From JAKFDK01 sp036676195 (lineage in GTDB: Bacteria; Bacillota; Sulfobacillia; Symbiobacteriales; ZC4RG38): a stretch of DNA of 64,000 nt. Location: contig JAKFDK010000035.1 in NCBI GenBank assembly GCA_036676195.1, positions 1 through 64,000 of the forward strand, read 5' to 3'. The notes below the pieces were generated by a model. That model saw only the letters and a list, made by a program, of their open reading frames with translations. It was not told the origin of the DNA and searched no databases. The position numbers and the translations under genes are program-made. Position 1 is the stretch's first letter. Each line of letters opens with the position of its first letter. Below, piece after piece: positions 6,657 through 15,398 of this stretch.

Positions 6657-9077
6657 TCAGTTAAAACTCCTCAGATCATGCGCCAGTCGGGTCAGTCGTT
6701 GATTGACTCGCTCGAACAGGCTGCCCGCTGCCCAGCATCCATCGGACTCCAAGCTTCCGGCAGACAGACCGGTGAGAATTTCAACGCCCTCTTCAATCGT
6801 GCCCACAGCCCAGATGTGGAATTGGCCGTGCCGCGCTGCTTCCACCACCTCGGGGGTGAGCATGAGATTTGTAACGTTCTGTTTGGGAATCATCACGCCC
6901 TGCCGGCCGGTCAGCCCGCCACGGGCCTGACAGACCTTGAAGAACCCTTCGATCTTGTGATTGACGCCGCCAATGGGCTGGACCTGACCCCGCTGGTTCA
7001 CGGATCCGGTCACCGCAATGCCCTGGTCAATGGGCACATCGGCCAGGCTGCTCAGGAGTGCGTACAGTTCCGTGCTGGAGGCGCTGTCACCGTCTACCGG
7101 GCCGTAGGTCTGTTCAAAAGCGATGGAGGCAGACAGTGACAGCGGCTTATCCTGGGCGAACTTTCCCCCCAGGTAACCAGACAGGGTCAGGACACCCTTG
7201 TCGTGAATCTGCCCGGACATATGAATTTCCCGCTCGATTTGCAGGATCCCCTGTTCACCCATGAAGGTGCGGGCGGTGATGCGGGAGGGTGCACCAAAGC
7301 TATAATCGCCCAGGCTCATCACCGTGAGTCCGTTGACCTGGCCCACGACGCTGCCCTGGGTGTCGACCAGAATCACGCCCTGCTCGATCAGTTCCCGCTG
7401 ACGCTCTTCGCCCTGGGAGGAGCGTGCCGCTTTTTCCCGGATCGCCTGTTCCACATCAGCCGCGGTGATCACCCCGTGGCCGGCCGCTTCGGCCCAGGCG
7501 TTGGCTTCATATATGACTTCGACGACCTCCCCGAAGCGGGCGGACAGCTTGCCCTGGTCATCGGCCAAGCGGTGGCTGTGTTCAAGCACACGGGCGGCGG
7601 CGGCAGCTTCCAAATGGCGTAGGCCGGCCCGCCGACAGATATTGCCCATGAACAGGCAGTAACTGGCGATATTTTCAGCCGTGGCCGGCATATCCGGGTC
7701 GAACTCCGCCTTTATCTTGAATAGCTTGCGAAAGCCCTCATCGGCAGCATACAAGGCATAGTACAGGGCTGCACTGCCAATCAGAATCACCTTCAGGTCC
7801 AGGGCAATGGGCTCTGGCCGAATGGTTTCCAACGGAATTGCCCGCGTTTCCTGGCCGGCTGGCTCAATGCGGGCTTCACGGTTGGCCAGGGCCCGCTTGA
7901 GGGCATCCCAGGCAAACGGGGCCTGGAGCAGATCCGCGGCCTGCAGAATCAGAAACCCGCCGTTGGCACGGTGCACCGCCCCCGCCTTGATCCGGGAAAC
8001 GGCAACGGCTTCCCCGCCCGTGCCGGTCAGTTCCACCTTGCCAAACAGGTTTTGATAGGTGGGGTTGGTCTCCACCAATACCGGGCACCCCTGGCCGCCG
8101 CGGCTCACAAAGACGTTTACCTTGAAACGGAAAAAGGGGTCTGCGGCCTTCATGTTGACGGGGAAGGGTACCCCCGGCACCATGGTGCCCATGTCGGACT
8201 GCTCGGCCGTATCGCTTTCCTCGGCGGCCACCTGGAACAATTCCAGGTTGGCCAGCAGCTCTTCACCCACACGCTGCAGATACGCCCGTACCTTGGGAAA
8301 TTCCCGGTACTGGTCAACCACCGGAGCCAGCAGCGGCGCCAGAGCGGTCCGGGCCAGATCCCGGTCCATCTGGCGCAGTTCCCCCTTGACCCCTTTCTCC
8401 AGCTCCCACATCTGACGCCCGGCGTCGGCGATCGCACTGCGGACCTGATCGGCCCGCTCATTCCAGATACGCCGGGTCTGCTCATCCATTTGGTTAAGTA
8501 CATCGGCCGTCAACATTTGGCCGTTCACCAACGGTACCGGTACCATGCCCTGCTCGGTCTGTCGGAGGATAAACCCCTCTCGCCCGGCGGCGGCTTCCAG
8601 AGATGCCACCACTTCGCTGACCTGCGTCCGGACACCCGCCACCATAGCTTCCTTATGTGCGGTATGTTCCTTGCTGCCCAGGGCTCGTCCCACCGCGGCC
8701 CGGGCGTCCAGCAGCAGTTCGTCCACGTCCCGGGCCAACTCGGGTCCCATCCCGGCCCCCAGGGCCAGAGCCTGCGGTTCGTCGGGATGGTCAAAGTTGT
8801 GCACATAAACCCAATCATTGGCCACTGGCAGGGTTTCCGCCTTGCGGCAGGCAAGGGAACGGGAATAGTTGGTTTTCCCAGTCCCGGATGGACCCGCGAC
8901 AAAAATGTTGTAACCCGGGGTTTTCATGGCCAGACCTAGCTCCAGGGCACGTACAGCGCGCTCCTGCCCTACCAGCCCCTCCAGTTCGGGTAACTCAGCG
9001 GTGGAGCGAAACCCCAGCAGCCCCGGATCGTATACCCGCCGCAGCATCTCCGGCGGGACTGCGCAGCGTGATTTCAC
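6657..9077 (-). CDS. Lon-family ATP-dependent protease (LonB/YcbZ-like, AAA-S16)
   Basis: An 806-residue protein starting with GTG at 9077 behind GGGGAGG. Walker A is at residues 61-69 (AGPSGTGKT). A long helical insertion follows. The C-terminal S16 protease domain has the catalytic dyad Ser665 (DGDSASS) and Lys708 (GGVNHK), 43 residues apart as in Lon. It lacks the N-terminal LAN domain of LonA and belongs to the roughly 800-residue Lon-like group related to E. coli YcbZ. It probably degrades selected proteins in the cytoplasm. It is the first gene of a pair with the unknown protein at 6097. Two further Lon-type proteases occur at 54.2-58.5 kb. Confidence 0.88.
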   Translation of the reverse strand: MKSRCAVPPEMLRRVYDPGLLGFRSTAELPELEGLVGQERAVRALELGLAMKTPGYNIFVAGPSGTGKTNYSRSLACRKAETLPVANDWVYVHNFDHPDEPQALALGAGMGPELARDVDELLLDARAAVGRALGSKEHTAHKEAMVAGVRTQVSEVVASLEAAAGREGFILRQTEQGMVPVPLVNGQMLTADVLNQMDEQTRRIWNERADQVRSAIADAGRQMWELEKGVKGELRQMDRDLARTALAPLLAPVVDQYREFPKVRAYLQRVGEELLANLELFQVAAEESDTAEQSDMGTMVPGVPFPVNMKAADPFFRFKVNVFVSRGGQGCPVLVETNPTYQNLFGKVELTGTGGEAVAVSRIKAGAVHRANGGFLILQAADLLQAPFAWDALKRALANREARIEPAGQETRAIPLETIRPEPIALDLKVILIGSAALYYALYAADEGFRKLFKIKAEFDPDMPATAENIASYCLFMGNICRRAGLRHLEAAAAARVLEHSHRLADDQGKLSARFGEVVEVIYEANAWAEAAGHGVITAADVEQAIREKAARSSQGEERQRELIEQGVILVDTQGSVVGQVNGLTVMSLGDYSFGAPSRITARTFMGEQGILQIEREIHMSGQIHDKGVLTLSGYLGGKFAQDKPLSLSASIAFEQTYGPVDGDSASSTELYALLSSLADVPIDQGIAVTGSVNQRGQVQPIGGVNHKIEGFFKVCQARGGLTGRQGVMIPKQNVTNLMLTPEVVEAARHGQFHIWAVGTIEEGVEILTGLSAGSLESDGCWAAGSLFERVNQRLTRLAHDLRSFN

Positions 9078-9195
9078 GGGTGATCCTCCCCTGCATTCCT
9101 TAGCTATTAGTACTTTGATATTGATAACCTTCCATCCTGTTCAGAGCCAGCGGAAGCTTCGAATCACTGCGTATGTTTGGTGGTGCGGAGAAATA

Positions 9196-9228
9196 AGGTC
9201 TGCCGGGGCCACTTGCCCCGGCAGACCT
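9196..9228 (-). terminator. terminator of the M23 peptidase gene
   Basis: A perfect 14-bp stem (9196-9209 with 9215-9228) and a 5-nt loop, located 16 nt beyond the stop of the M23 peptidase. On the minus strand it is followed by TATTTCTCC. Confidence 0.8.
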
Positions 9229-9243
9229 GTCACGATTTCAGCT

Positions 9244-10191
9244 TTACGGAAGCTTGACCCGCTTTTCCTCCCAGACCTGCAGGTAAGGGAAGGGATTCAG
9301 CACACCCTGGTCGGTATACAAGCCAATGTGCAGGTGGGGAGCAAATTTCCCTTTGGTCCCCTCCGGGCCATAACCAGTGCTGCCCACATAGCCCAGCAGT
9401 TGCCCGGCCCGGACCCGGGCACCCTCATAAAGATTGGGACCATAGCCGTTCAAGTGAGCATAGTACAACCTTGTTCCAGGGGACTGGTCCAAATCCATCA
9501 GGATCCGCCAACCACCATATTCGTTCCAACCCAGCTTGAGAATGGTCCCTGAGCCGGACGCCACCACCGGCGTGCCAGTAGCCGCCATGATGTCCTGACC
9601 CTCATGGCTGCGCTGCACCTCTCCACCCGGAGTCCAGCTCCGGCCAGTGCCGAAATTCGGTGACATGGGTTCGTAACGGGCACCGGCGGGGAATGGGAAG
9701 ACAAAGTGATCGCTCCATAGCCCCTTGCCGCCGGAGCGGGCAGATCCGCCACCCTGAGCCTGCGTGCCCAGCCGCATAGTGCGCCCGTCCCAGGCCACCT
9801 CGTACCCGAGCAGACTGGCGATGCGCCAGACGGGAATAAAGGAGCGCTCCTCCTTCAGGACCGGCGCAGCCGAGCTGTCGTAACGGATGCCGTCACGAAC
9901 CACGGTGTCTGAACCCACCCAAACCATGATCAGTCGGCCGGAACGACGGATGGTAATGCGCTGTTCAGCGCCGTTCCATTCGACCTGTGCGCCCATCGCT
10001 TCAGCCAGGGGGCGGGTGGCGGCCAACAACTGTCCGCCCTTGATAAAGGCATCGGCGCTGGCCACCGCCTTCCCCCCCACTTGGACCTGATAGGAGGCAC
10101 TTGGGTGAGCGGTAGCCGGTGCCGGCGCGGCTGCACCCAGAACGGTGGCGGCGAGGACTGCGGCAACGGCGGTACGGGTGCCTTGCTTCAT
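9244..10191 (-). CDS. secreted peptidase M23 with copper-amine-oxidase-like N-terminal domain
   Basis: A 315-residue protein. ATG at 10191 is chosen because GGAGGG lies just upstream; the frame stays open upstream but lacks support. A signal peptide (TRTAVAAVLAATVLGAAAPAPATA) is followed by a stalk-type Cu-amine-oxidase N domain (about residues 35-140: VGGKAVASADAFIKGGQLLA, RSFIPVWRIASLLGYEVAWDG). The M23 domain follows, with HEGQDIMAATGTPVVA and the HLHIGLY zinc-ligand motif. It should cleave peptidoglycan peptide crosslinks outside the membrane. A 14-bp terminator follows. The palindrome at 10282-10310 lies between this gene and the divergent LOG-like gene. Confidence 0.88.
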   Translation of the reverse strand: MKQGTRTAVAAVLAATVLGAAAPAPATAHPSASYQVQVGGKAVASADAFIKGGQLLAATRPLAEAMGAQVEWNGAEQRITIRRSGRLIMVWVGSDTVVRDGIRYDSSAAPVLKEERSFIPVWRIASLLGYEVAWDGRTMRLGTQAQGGGSARSGGKGLWSDHFVFPFPAGARYEPMSPNFGTGRSWTPGGEVQRSHEGQDIMAATGTPVVASGSGTILKLGWNEYGGWRILMDLDQSPGTRLYYAHLNGYGPNLYEGARVRAGQLLGYVGSTGYGPEGTKGKFAPHLHIGLYTDQGVLNPFPYLQVWEEKRVKLP

Positions 10192-10281
10192 CGGTCTTGT
10201 CCCTCCAGAAAACCCAACCGGCAACCGGCCGTACCCGATCGGGGTTGTTTGTGTCACAAATACTATAACATGTTACTTACA

Positions 10282-10310
10282 TTACATACAACGTATTGCT
10301 TGTCATGTAA
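10282..10310. promoter_or_regulatory. imperfect palindrome, candidate operator between divergent genes
   Basis: Arms TTACATACAA (10282-10291) and TTGTCATGTAA (10300-10310) are inverted with one inserted base, separated by 8 nt. It lies in the AT-rich control region between the M23 peptidase and the LOG-like gene, in otherwise GC-rich DNA. The binding protein is unknown. Confidence 0.4.
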
Positions 10311-10399
10311 ATCATGGGTCAAGGCCATATGAAGATGCCAGCAGGAGCCCACCCCACCACCTGCGAAGAAAGGGCTTGTAGACAGGAGGTGGGACGGAT

Positions 10400-10915
10400 A
10401 TGGCCTTACGGGTCGGCGTAATCGGACAGGCGGGTGAGATCTCAACTGAACTGGCAGATCTGTCCTATCGGGTCGGGGCGGCTGTGGCCAAACAAGGGGC
10501 AATTCTGTTATCCGGCGGGCGGGACGGGGTGATGGCCCAAGCCAGCCGCGGCGCCCAGGAGGCAGGCGGCATCACGGTCGGCATCCTGCCCGGGGATGAT
10601 CCGACCGAGTGCAACCCCTGGGTGACCATTCCCATTACCACCGGGCTGGGCGTGGAATGGCGCAGTCTGGTGCTGGTGCACTCCTGCGATGCCCTGATCA
10701 TGCTGGCCGGGGGGAATGGCACCCTGGGTGAACTCAGCGCCGCCTATTTAAACCGGCGCCCGGTGGTCGTGTTGTCCACCAGCGGCGGCTGGGCAGCCCG
10801 GATGCCGGAAACGGCTGTGGACGGCAAGTTTCTGGACCACCGGCGGACCATTGAAATCCTGTATGCCCGCGATGCGGAAACGGCGGTGACCATGGCGATT
10901 CAGGCCGCCTCTTAA
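10400..10915 (+). CDS. LOG-family-like Rossmann protein (TIGR00725 type)
   Basis: A 171-residue single-domain protein starting with ATG at 10400 behind AGGAGGTGGG. Motifs of the SLOG/LOG superfamily are visible: the N-terminal strand RVGVIGQAG, SGGRDGVMAQASRGAQEAGG, and a GGNGTLGELSAAY loop that replaces the PGGxGTxxE motif of cytokinin-activating LOG enzymes. Relatives are often annotated as possible lysine decarboxylases, which is misleading. It probably binds a nucleotide or nucleotide-derived ligand. The substrate is unknown. A hairpin terminator follows directly. Confidence 0.8.
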   Translation: MALRVGVIGQAGEISTELADLSYRVGAAVAKQGAILLSGGRDGVMAQASRGAQEAGGITVGILPGDDPTECNPWVTIPITTGLGVEWRSLVLVHSCDALIMLAGGNGTLGELSAAYLNRRPVVVLSTSGGWAARMPETAVDGKFLDHRRTIEILYARDAETAVTMAIQAAS

Positions 10916-10928
10916 CATCTGGGCACGG

Positions 10929-10953
10929 CACCCCCGGACACCGTCCGGGGGTG
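10929..10953 (+). terminator. hairpin after the LOG-like gene
   Basis: A perfect 11-bp stem (10929-10939 with 10943-10953) and a 3-nt loop, 13 nt after the stop codon. There is no T-run. The right arm and flank (GGGGGTGATTGG) are shared with the terminator at 23665-23710. Confidence 0.65.
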
Positions 10954-10987
10954 ATTGGCATTGCTCAAAAGATCTGCCATCCCTGAG

Positions 10988-11021
10988 CCTTTGGTCCCTT
11001 CACCAGCGGGACTGCCGAAGG
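10988..11021. other. bulged hairpin in intergenic region, unknown role
   Basis: CCTTTGGTCCC (10988-10998) can pair with 11008-11021 through GGGA and CCGAAGG, leaving a 3-nt bulge and a 9-nt loop. The rest of 10954-11065 holds no gene. I do not match it to a riboswitch class. Confidence 0.3.
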
Positions 11022-11065
11022 ACCTATAGCCCAGACAGGTTTCCATAAATGCTTCTTTTTCACCA

Positions 11066-11095
11066 TCGACTATTAGATTGACCAAGTGGTACAAT
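11066..11095 (+). promoter_or_regulatory. candidate sigma-A promoter for the 46-residue ORF
   Basis: TCGACT at 11066-11071 and TACAAT at 11090-11095 with an 18-nt spacer. The -10 matches consensus at five of six positions and the -35 at four. It points at the small gene at 11198. Confidence 0.5.
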
Positions 11096-11197
11096 TAAGA
11101 CAGAACAGCAGCACTCTTGTTTCATCGCTGCCCTGTGGATCAGACAACCGTAGACCAGGTACCCTTACATGAATGTTCAAGGAGATGTGTTTTAACA

Positions 11198-11338
11198 ATG
11201 GACAGGAACATGATTCATCGCCGGCTGGATATGCTTTTGGACGAGTGGCGGCGGGCAGACCCCCAGCGACGTCTGCAGATCGTGCTGGAAAAGATCCGGC
11301 TTGAGGAGGCCCTGGAAGGGGCCCCGGCTGAGCGCTAA
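11198..11338 (+). CDS. small charged protein of unknown function (46 aa)
   Basis: ATG at 11198 follows AAGGAG at 11179-11184; the 13-nt spacing is rather long. The product MDRNMIHRRLDMLLDEWRRA and its continuation form one long amphipathic helix rich in Arg, Glu and Leu (WRRADPQRRLQIVLEKIRLE). There is no membrane segment. The unit has its own candidate promoter and a strong intrinsic terminator, so it is transcribed alone. It may be a small regulatory or structural protein. An open frame extending upstream to 11117 has no ribosome binding site. I do not recognise a family. Confidence 0.55.
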   Translation: MDRNMIHRRLDMLLDEWRRADPQRRLQIVLEKIRLEEALEGAPAER

Positions 11339-11378
11339 TGGCTGATGGTCATTTGTAATTGCATCGCAAAGCTCAGTC

Positions 11379-11407
11379 AAGCCCTGCGGGTTACCCCCGC
11401 AGGGCTT
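11379..11407 (+). terminator. intrinsic terminator after the 46-residue ORF
   Basis: A perfect 12-bp stem (11379-11390 with 11396-11407), a 5-nt loop, and ATTCTTTT at 11408-11415. This is the clearest rho-independent terminator on the plus strand of the window. Confidence 0.9.
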
Positions 11408-11577
11408 ATTCTTTTAGCCAGGTGCCCACCCTGCGGTAGGTTGCCGGCGTGCTATGATGCAATCCCCCTAACCGGCGTAGACTTTAGGACCGATCACCGG
11501 TGGGCTGGGCGTGCCTGCTCTGTCTAATCCCCCCGGTTTTACACTCGTTAAAGGTTGTGTAAGCGGAGGTGCAGCGA

Positions 11578-13797
11578 ATGGCACCGGGAATGAGTCGCCG
11601 AAAGTTCCTCCAACTGAGCCTGATGGGCACGGCCGGTCTCAGTACCTTTGCTGCCGGTCAGTTTGTTATCAACCGGGCCGATGGCGCCCCACCCCAGGGG
11701 AAGATTGACGCAGACCAGTGGGTGTATTCCACCTGCGGCTTCTGTGGCACGGGCTGCGGCATTGAGATTGGTGTCAACAACGGCCGGGCGGTGGCGATCC
11801 GGGGTACATCCGACTACCCGGTGAACCGTGGACTGCTATGCGCCAAGGGAATTTACCAGTATCAGACCCTGGGTGCCCCCGACCGCGGCACAGTGCCGCT
11901 CGTACGCACGGAGAGCGGTCAAATGGCCCCTGTTTCCTGGGACCAGGCTCTGGACCGCATGACCGACAAGTTCAAAGAACTGATCACGAGGTACGGCCCG
12001 GCCAGCATTGCCATGTACAATACGGGCCAGATGGCCATGGAGGAGTATTACGTTCTGGGCAAACTGGCCCGCGCCGGCATCGGAACCCCAAACCTGGACG
12101 GCAACACCCGGGCCTGCATGGCCAGTGCAGTCATGGGGCATGTCCGCTCCTTCGGTACCGACGGTCCCGTGGGCGGATATGAGGATATTGAACAGGCGGA
12201 CCTGATCATGTTGGTGGGCGCCAACATGTCAGAATGCCACCCGATCCTGTTCGGACGGGTGGTGAAAGCGCGGGCAGCCCGCGGTACCAAACTGATTGTG
12301 GTGGACCCGCGCATGACCCAGGCGGCCCGGATGGCTGACCTGTACCTGCCGATCCTGCCGGGGACCGACCTGGTGCTATTGAACGCCATGGCCCACGTCC
12401 TGATTAAGGACGGTAGCATCGACCGCGCCTTTCTGGCTGCGCATACCAACGACTTTGATCAACTGGCTGCACATCTGGAGAAATACGCACCTGAGATGGC
12501 TGCCGGCATCTGCGGCATCACCCCGGAACAAATTCGTCAGGCAGCCCGCCTGTATGCCACGGCACCAGCAGCGCTTTCCATGTGGGTGATGGGCGTCAAC
12601 CAGAGCGTCAATGGCACCCAGGTTAATAACGCCCTGCATAATCTGGCTCTGATCACAGGCAAGATCGGCAGACCGGGGGCCGGCTCCTTTTCGATTACCG
12701 GACAGCCTGCAGCCATGGCCTCCCGGGAAGTGGGCGGTTCGTCTACCTACCCCGGCTACCGCAGCATTGCCAACGCCAGGCACCGGGAAGAACTCGCCGC
12801 CCTCTGGGGGGTAGACGCCGCCAAGTTGCCGGACAAGAGCCCGTCCATCACCGAAATCATCGACGCGGCCATCGCCGGCAAGGTCAAGGCCCTGTGGGTA
12901 CTCTGCACCAATCCGGAGATGTCGCTGCCAGACCGCAACCGGGTGCTGCGGGCCTTCAACAACCTTGAACTGCTGGTCGTCCAGGACGCCTACCACACGG
13001 CGGACACGGTTCGTCATGCGCATATTTACCTGCCGGCCGCTATGTGGGCGGAAAAGAGCGGCATTCTGGTCAATTCCGAGCGCCGTCTCAATCTGCTGCA
13101 GCCCGCGGTGCCGCCACCCGGTGAGGCCCGCCCCGACTTTGACATTATCATCGATGTGGCCCGCCGGATGGGCTATGGCGGTCTGCTTCCCTTCCGAAAC
13201 ACAGAAGCGGCCTTTGCCGAAATCAAACGGGTCACCCGAGGCCGCCCGAACGATTACAGCGGCGTCACGTACCACCGCCTTCGGCAGGAGCGGGGCATCC
13301 AGTGGCCCTGCCCGCATCCTGAACACCCCGGCACACCCCGCCTGTACAGCGACGGGCAGTTCAACACCCCGGACCGCAAGGCCGTGCTCTGGGCCATGGA
13401 CCCGGAACCCTTGCCCGAGACCCCCGACCAGGAGTACCCCTTTCTGCTCAACACCGGTCGGGTACAGGAGCATTATCATACCGGCACCAAAACCCGCAAA
13501 GTGCCGGAACTGAACCGGCTGGTCCCGACCCAATATGTAGAGATGAACCCACGGGACTGTGCGGCCCTGGGCGTAACCTACGGCGACCGGGTGGAGATTG
13601 CCAGCCGGCGCGGCCGGTTGCAGGCCAAGGTGGTACCCACCCAGATGGTTCGTCCGGGCTCCGTCTTCATCCCCATGCACTTTAACGAAGCTCCGGTCAA
13701 TAATCTGACGCCATGGGCCGTGGATAAATACTCCAAAGAGCCCAACTATAAGCAATGTGCCGTGCAGATTACCAGGGTGGAGGGGAATCCGGAATGA
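11578..13797 (+). CDS. NapA-like molybdopterin oxidoreductase, Tat-exported catalytic subunit
   Basis: A 739-residue protein from ATG at 11578, 7 nt after GGAGGT. A Tat signal (MSRRKFLQLSLMGTAG) leads to export. Cys53, Cys56, Cys60 and Cys88 bind a 4Fe-4S cluster. Cys180 in NTRACMASAV aligns with the molybdenum ligand of periplasmic nitrate reductase NapA, and DIEQADLIMLVGANMSECHP also matches NapA. Bis-MGD binding and a C-terminal beta-barrel (RPGSVFIPMHF) complete the fold. Nitrate is the likeliest substrate, but related enzymes use other oxyanions, so I give no symbol. It overlaps the ferredoxin subunit by 4 nt and heads a four-gene operon. Confidence 0.88.
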   Translation: MAPGMSRRKFLQLSLMGTAGLSTFAAGQFVINRADGAPPQGKIDADQWVYSTCGFCGTGCGIEIGVNNGRAVAIRGTSDYPVNRGLLCAKGIYQYQTLGAPDRGTVPLVRTESGQMAPVSWDQALDRMTDKFKELITRYGPASIAMYNTGQMAMEEYYVLGKLARAGIGTPNLDGNTRACMASAVMGHVRSFGTDGPVGGYEDIEQADLIMLVGANMSECHPILFGRVVKARAARGTKLIVVDPRMTQAARMADLYLPILPGTDLVLLNAMAHVLIKDGSIDRAFLAAHTNDFDQLAAHLEKYAPEMAAGICGITPEQIRQAARLYATAPAALSMWVMGVNQSVNGTQVNNALHNLALITGKIGRPGAGSFSITGQPAAMASREVGGSSTYPGYRSIANARHREELAALWGVDAAKLPDKSPSITEIIDAAIAGKVKALWVLCTNPEMSLPDRNRVLRAFNNLELLVVQDAYHTADTVRHAHIYLPAAMWAEKSGILVNSERRLNLLQPAVPPPGEARPDFDIIIDVARRMGYGGLLPFRNTEAAFAEIKRVTRGRPNDYSGVTYHRLRQERGIQWPCPHPEHPGTPRLYSDGQFNTPDRKAVLWAMDPEPLPETPDQEYPFLLNTGRVQEHYHTGTKTRKVPELNRLVPTQYVEMNPRDCAALGVTYGDRVEIASRRGRLQAKVVPTQMVRPGSVFIPMHFNEAPVNNLTPWAVDKYSKEPNYKQCAVQITRVEGNPE

Positions 13798-14408
13798 CCA
13801 TGCAGCTTGGCTTCCACGCCGATATGGAGAAATGCATCGGATGCAAGTGCTGTGAGGCCGCCTGCAAGGACTTTTACCGGCTTCCGCCCGATATCCGCTG
13901 GCGCCGGGTCCGCTCTTTTGAAGCCGGTGAGTTTCCCCAGAGCCTGCGGGTGCATCTGTCGTTAGCCTGCAACCACTGCGCCGACCCGGCCTGCCTGAAG
14001 GGTTGTCCGGTGGCCGCCTATACAAAGCGGGAACAGGATGGCCTGGTGATTCAGGACCCCGGCAAGTGCATTGGCTGCCAGTACTGCACGTGGACCTGCC
14101 CCTACGGCGTGCCGCAGTTCAACCCGGTACAAGGTGTGGTGAGCAAGTGCAACGGCTGCTATCAGCGGGTTGACCAGGGACACCTGCCGCGGTGTGTAGA
14201 GTCCTGCCTGACCGGCGCCCTTTCCTTCGGTGATATCGACGAGTTTGCCCGCACGCAGGCGGAAGTGCACCGCCAGGCCCCGGGCTTTCCGGATCCCAGC
14301 ATCACCCGGCCCAGCACCCGCTTCCGCTGGGCGGAAAAGGCCCGGGACCTGCACCCCGACCACCAGGCCCCCATTGCCCCGGCACCGGAGGTGACGTCTC
14401 ATGGATAA
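13794..14408 (+). CDS. four-cluster ferredoxin subunit of the molybdoenzyme (DmsB/NrfC type)
   Basis: A 204-residue protein starting with ATG at 13794, overlapping the upstream stop, with GGAGGGG upstream. Four cysteine sets for 4Fe-4S clusters are visible: CIGCKCCEAAC, CNHCADPACLKGC, CIGCQYCTWTC and a split CNGC...CVESC set. It has no signal peptide, so it would reach the extracytoplasmic side with the Tat-borne catalytic subunit, as DmsB does with DmsA. It passes electrons from the membrane anchor to the Mo enzyme. The reading overlaps the next gene by 8 nt. Confidence 0.9.
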   Translation: MTMQLGFHADMEKCIGCKCCEAACKDFYRLPPDIRWRRVRSFEAGEFPQSLRVHLSLACNHCADPACLKGCPVAAYTKREQDGLVIQDPGKCIGCQYCTWTCPYGVPQFNPVQGVVSKCNGCYQRVDQGHLPRCVESCLTGALSFGDIDEFARTQAEVHRQAPGFPDPSITRPSTRFRWAEKARDLHPDHQAPIAPAPEVTSHG

Positions 14409-15375
14409 TTTCCGGCCTGACGCCCAGTTGTCTCTGGTGCTGTTCACCCTATTCACCCAGGCCGCAGTGGGCGCCTTTTGGGTGTTGCTGGTGAACGACT
14501 TTCTCAAGCGCAGGGTTCCGGACCAGGTCTATGACGGCTTCACCCGTATCGGTACCTATATCCTCATTCCCCTCACCGCCCTGGGGCTCCTGTTCTCCAC
14601 CACCCATCTCGGCCGCCCTCAGTATGCCTTCAGGGCCTTGCAACACATCGGCACCTCCTGGCTCAGCCGGGAAGTTTGGGCCTTCAGCCTGTTTTTTGTC
14701 CTGGTGGCGGTCTACACGTACCTGTGGTACCGGCGGTCCCGAGATGCGGAACTGCGCAGACTCATTGGCGCCGGCACCGGTTTGGTGGGCCTGCTGGCGT
14801 TGTGGGCGCAGTCCATGGTCTATCAGGTGCCCGGGCGCCCCATGTGGAACCATTCCAGCACCAGCCTGCTGTTCTTCGCCAGTGCCTTCCTGCTGGGCCC
14901 ATTACTGGTGGCGGTGGTATACAACTTCGCCTGGGGCCGCCTGGTCCCCCTGGACGCGGGCGAAGCGGTGGTACGGCTGGCCCACCGGCGGCTGGGCCTG
15001 ACGCTGCTGGTGGTCGATCTGGCCTACGCCGTCAGTCTCACCTGGCGCCTGCGTTTTCTGAACTTGGCGGCCGTAGCGGCTGCAGATATCCCCGGAGCCG
15101 CCGGGCTGGCCGCCACGGGGCACGCCACCCACACCGCCGGCATTGCGGTGGGGGCAGCCCTGACCCGGGCCACCTATGGCGGGATGATGGCCTGGCAGAT
15201 CGGGCTGAGCCTGGTGCTGCCCACAGTTCTGGCTGTTCTGCTGTGGTACTTGCACCGGCGGGGTGCCAGCCTGCGTCTGGCCGGCGCCACCATCGCCCTG
15301 GCCCTGGTACTGGTAGCAGCAGGCGAGATGTTAGGCCGGGCACTGTTTTACCTGTCTGGGTCTCCCTGGTTCTAG
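14401..15375 (+). CDS. DmsC-type membrane anchor subunit
   Basis: A 324-residue protein with eight or nine hydrophobic helices, beginning MDNFRPDAQLSLVLFTLFTQ. The second helix region with FSTTHLGRPQYAFRAL and the following SREVWAF segment match the DmsC family of quinol-oxidising anchors. It should oxidise menaquinol and feed the ferredoxin subunit. It has no haem-binding pattern I can name. It is translationally coupled to the upstream gene (8-nt overlap) and is followed 23 nt later by a small gene. Confidence 0.87.
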   Translation: MDNFRPDAQLSLVLFTLFTQAAVGAFWVLLVNDFLKRRVPDQVYDGFTRIGTYILIPLTALGLLFSTTHLGRPQYAFRALQHIGTSWLSREVWAFSLFFVLVAVYTYLWYRRSRDAELRRLIGAGTGLVGLLALWAQSMVYQVPGRPMWNHSSTSLLFFASAFLLGPLLVAVVYNFAWGRLVPLDAGEAVVRLAHRRLGLTLLVVDLAYAVSLTWRLRFLNLAAVAAADIPGAAGLAATGHATHTAGIAVGAALTRATYGGMMAWQIGLSLVLPTVLAVLLWYLHRRGASLRLAGATIALALVLVAAGEMLGRALFYLSGSPWF

Positions 15376-15398
15376 GCAGAAAGGGAAGGTGAAAAGTG

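Noticed and set aside
7971..8939. A 322-codon plus-strand frame across the YcbZ-like Lon gene
   Set aside because: Antisense shadow; the minus strand encodes a full AAA-S16 protease.
10954..11094. A cyclic-di-GMP type riboswitch on the minus strand
   Set aside because: GGGACCAAAGGCT resembles part of the GEMM-I core, but the other conserved segments and a downstream gene on that strand are missing.
12376..14025. A 549-codon open frame on the minus strand across the molybdoenzyme gene
   Set aside because: It is antisense to a clear NapA-like gene with all cofactor ligands; GC-rich third positions keep the opposite frame free of stops. Its product has no recognisable fold.
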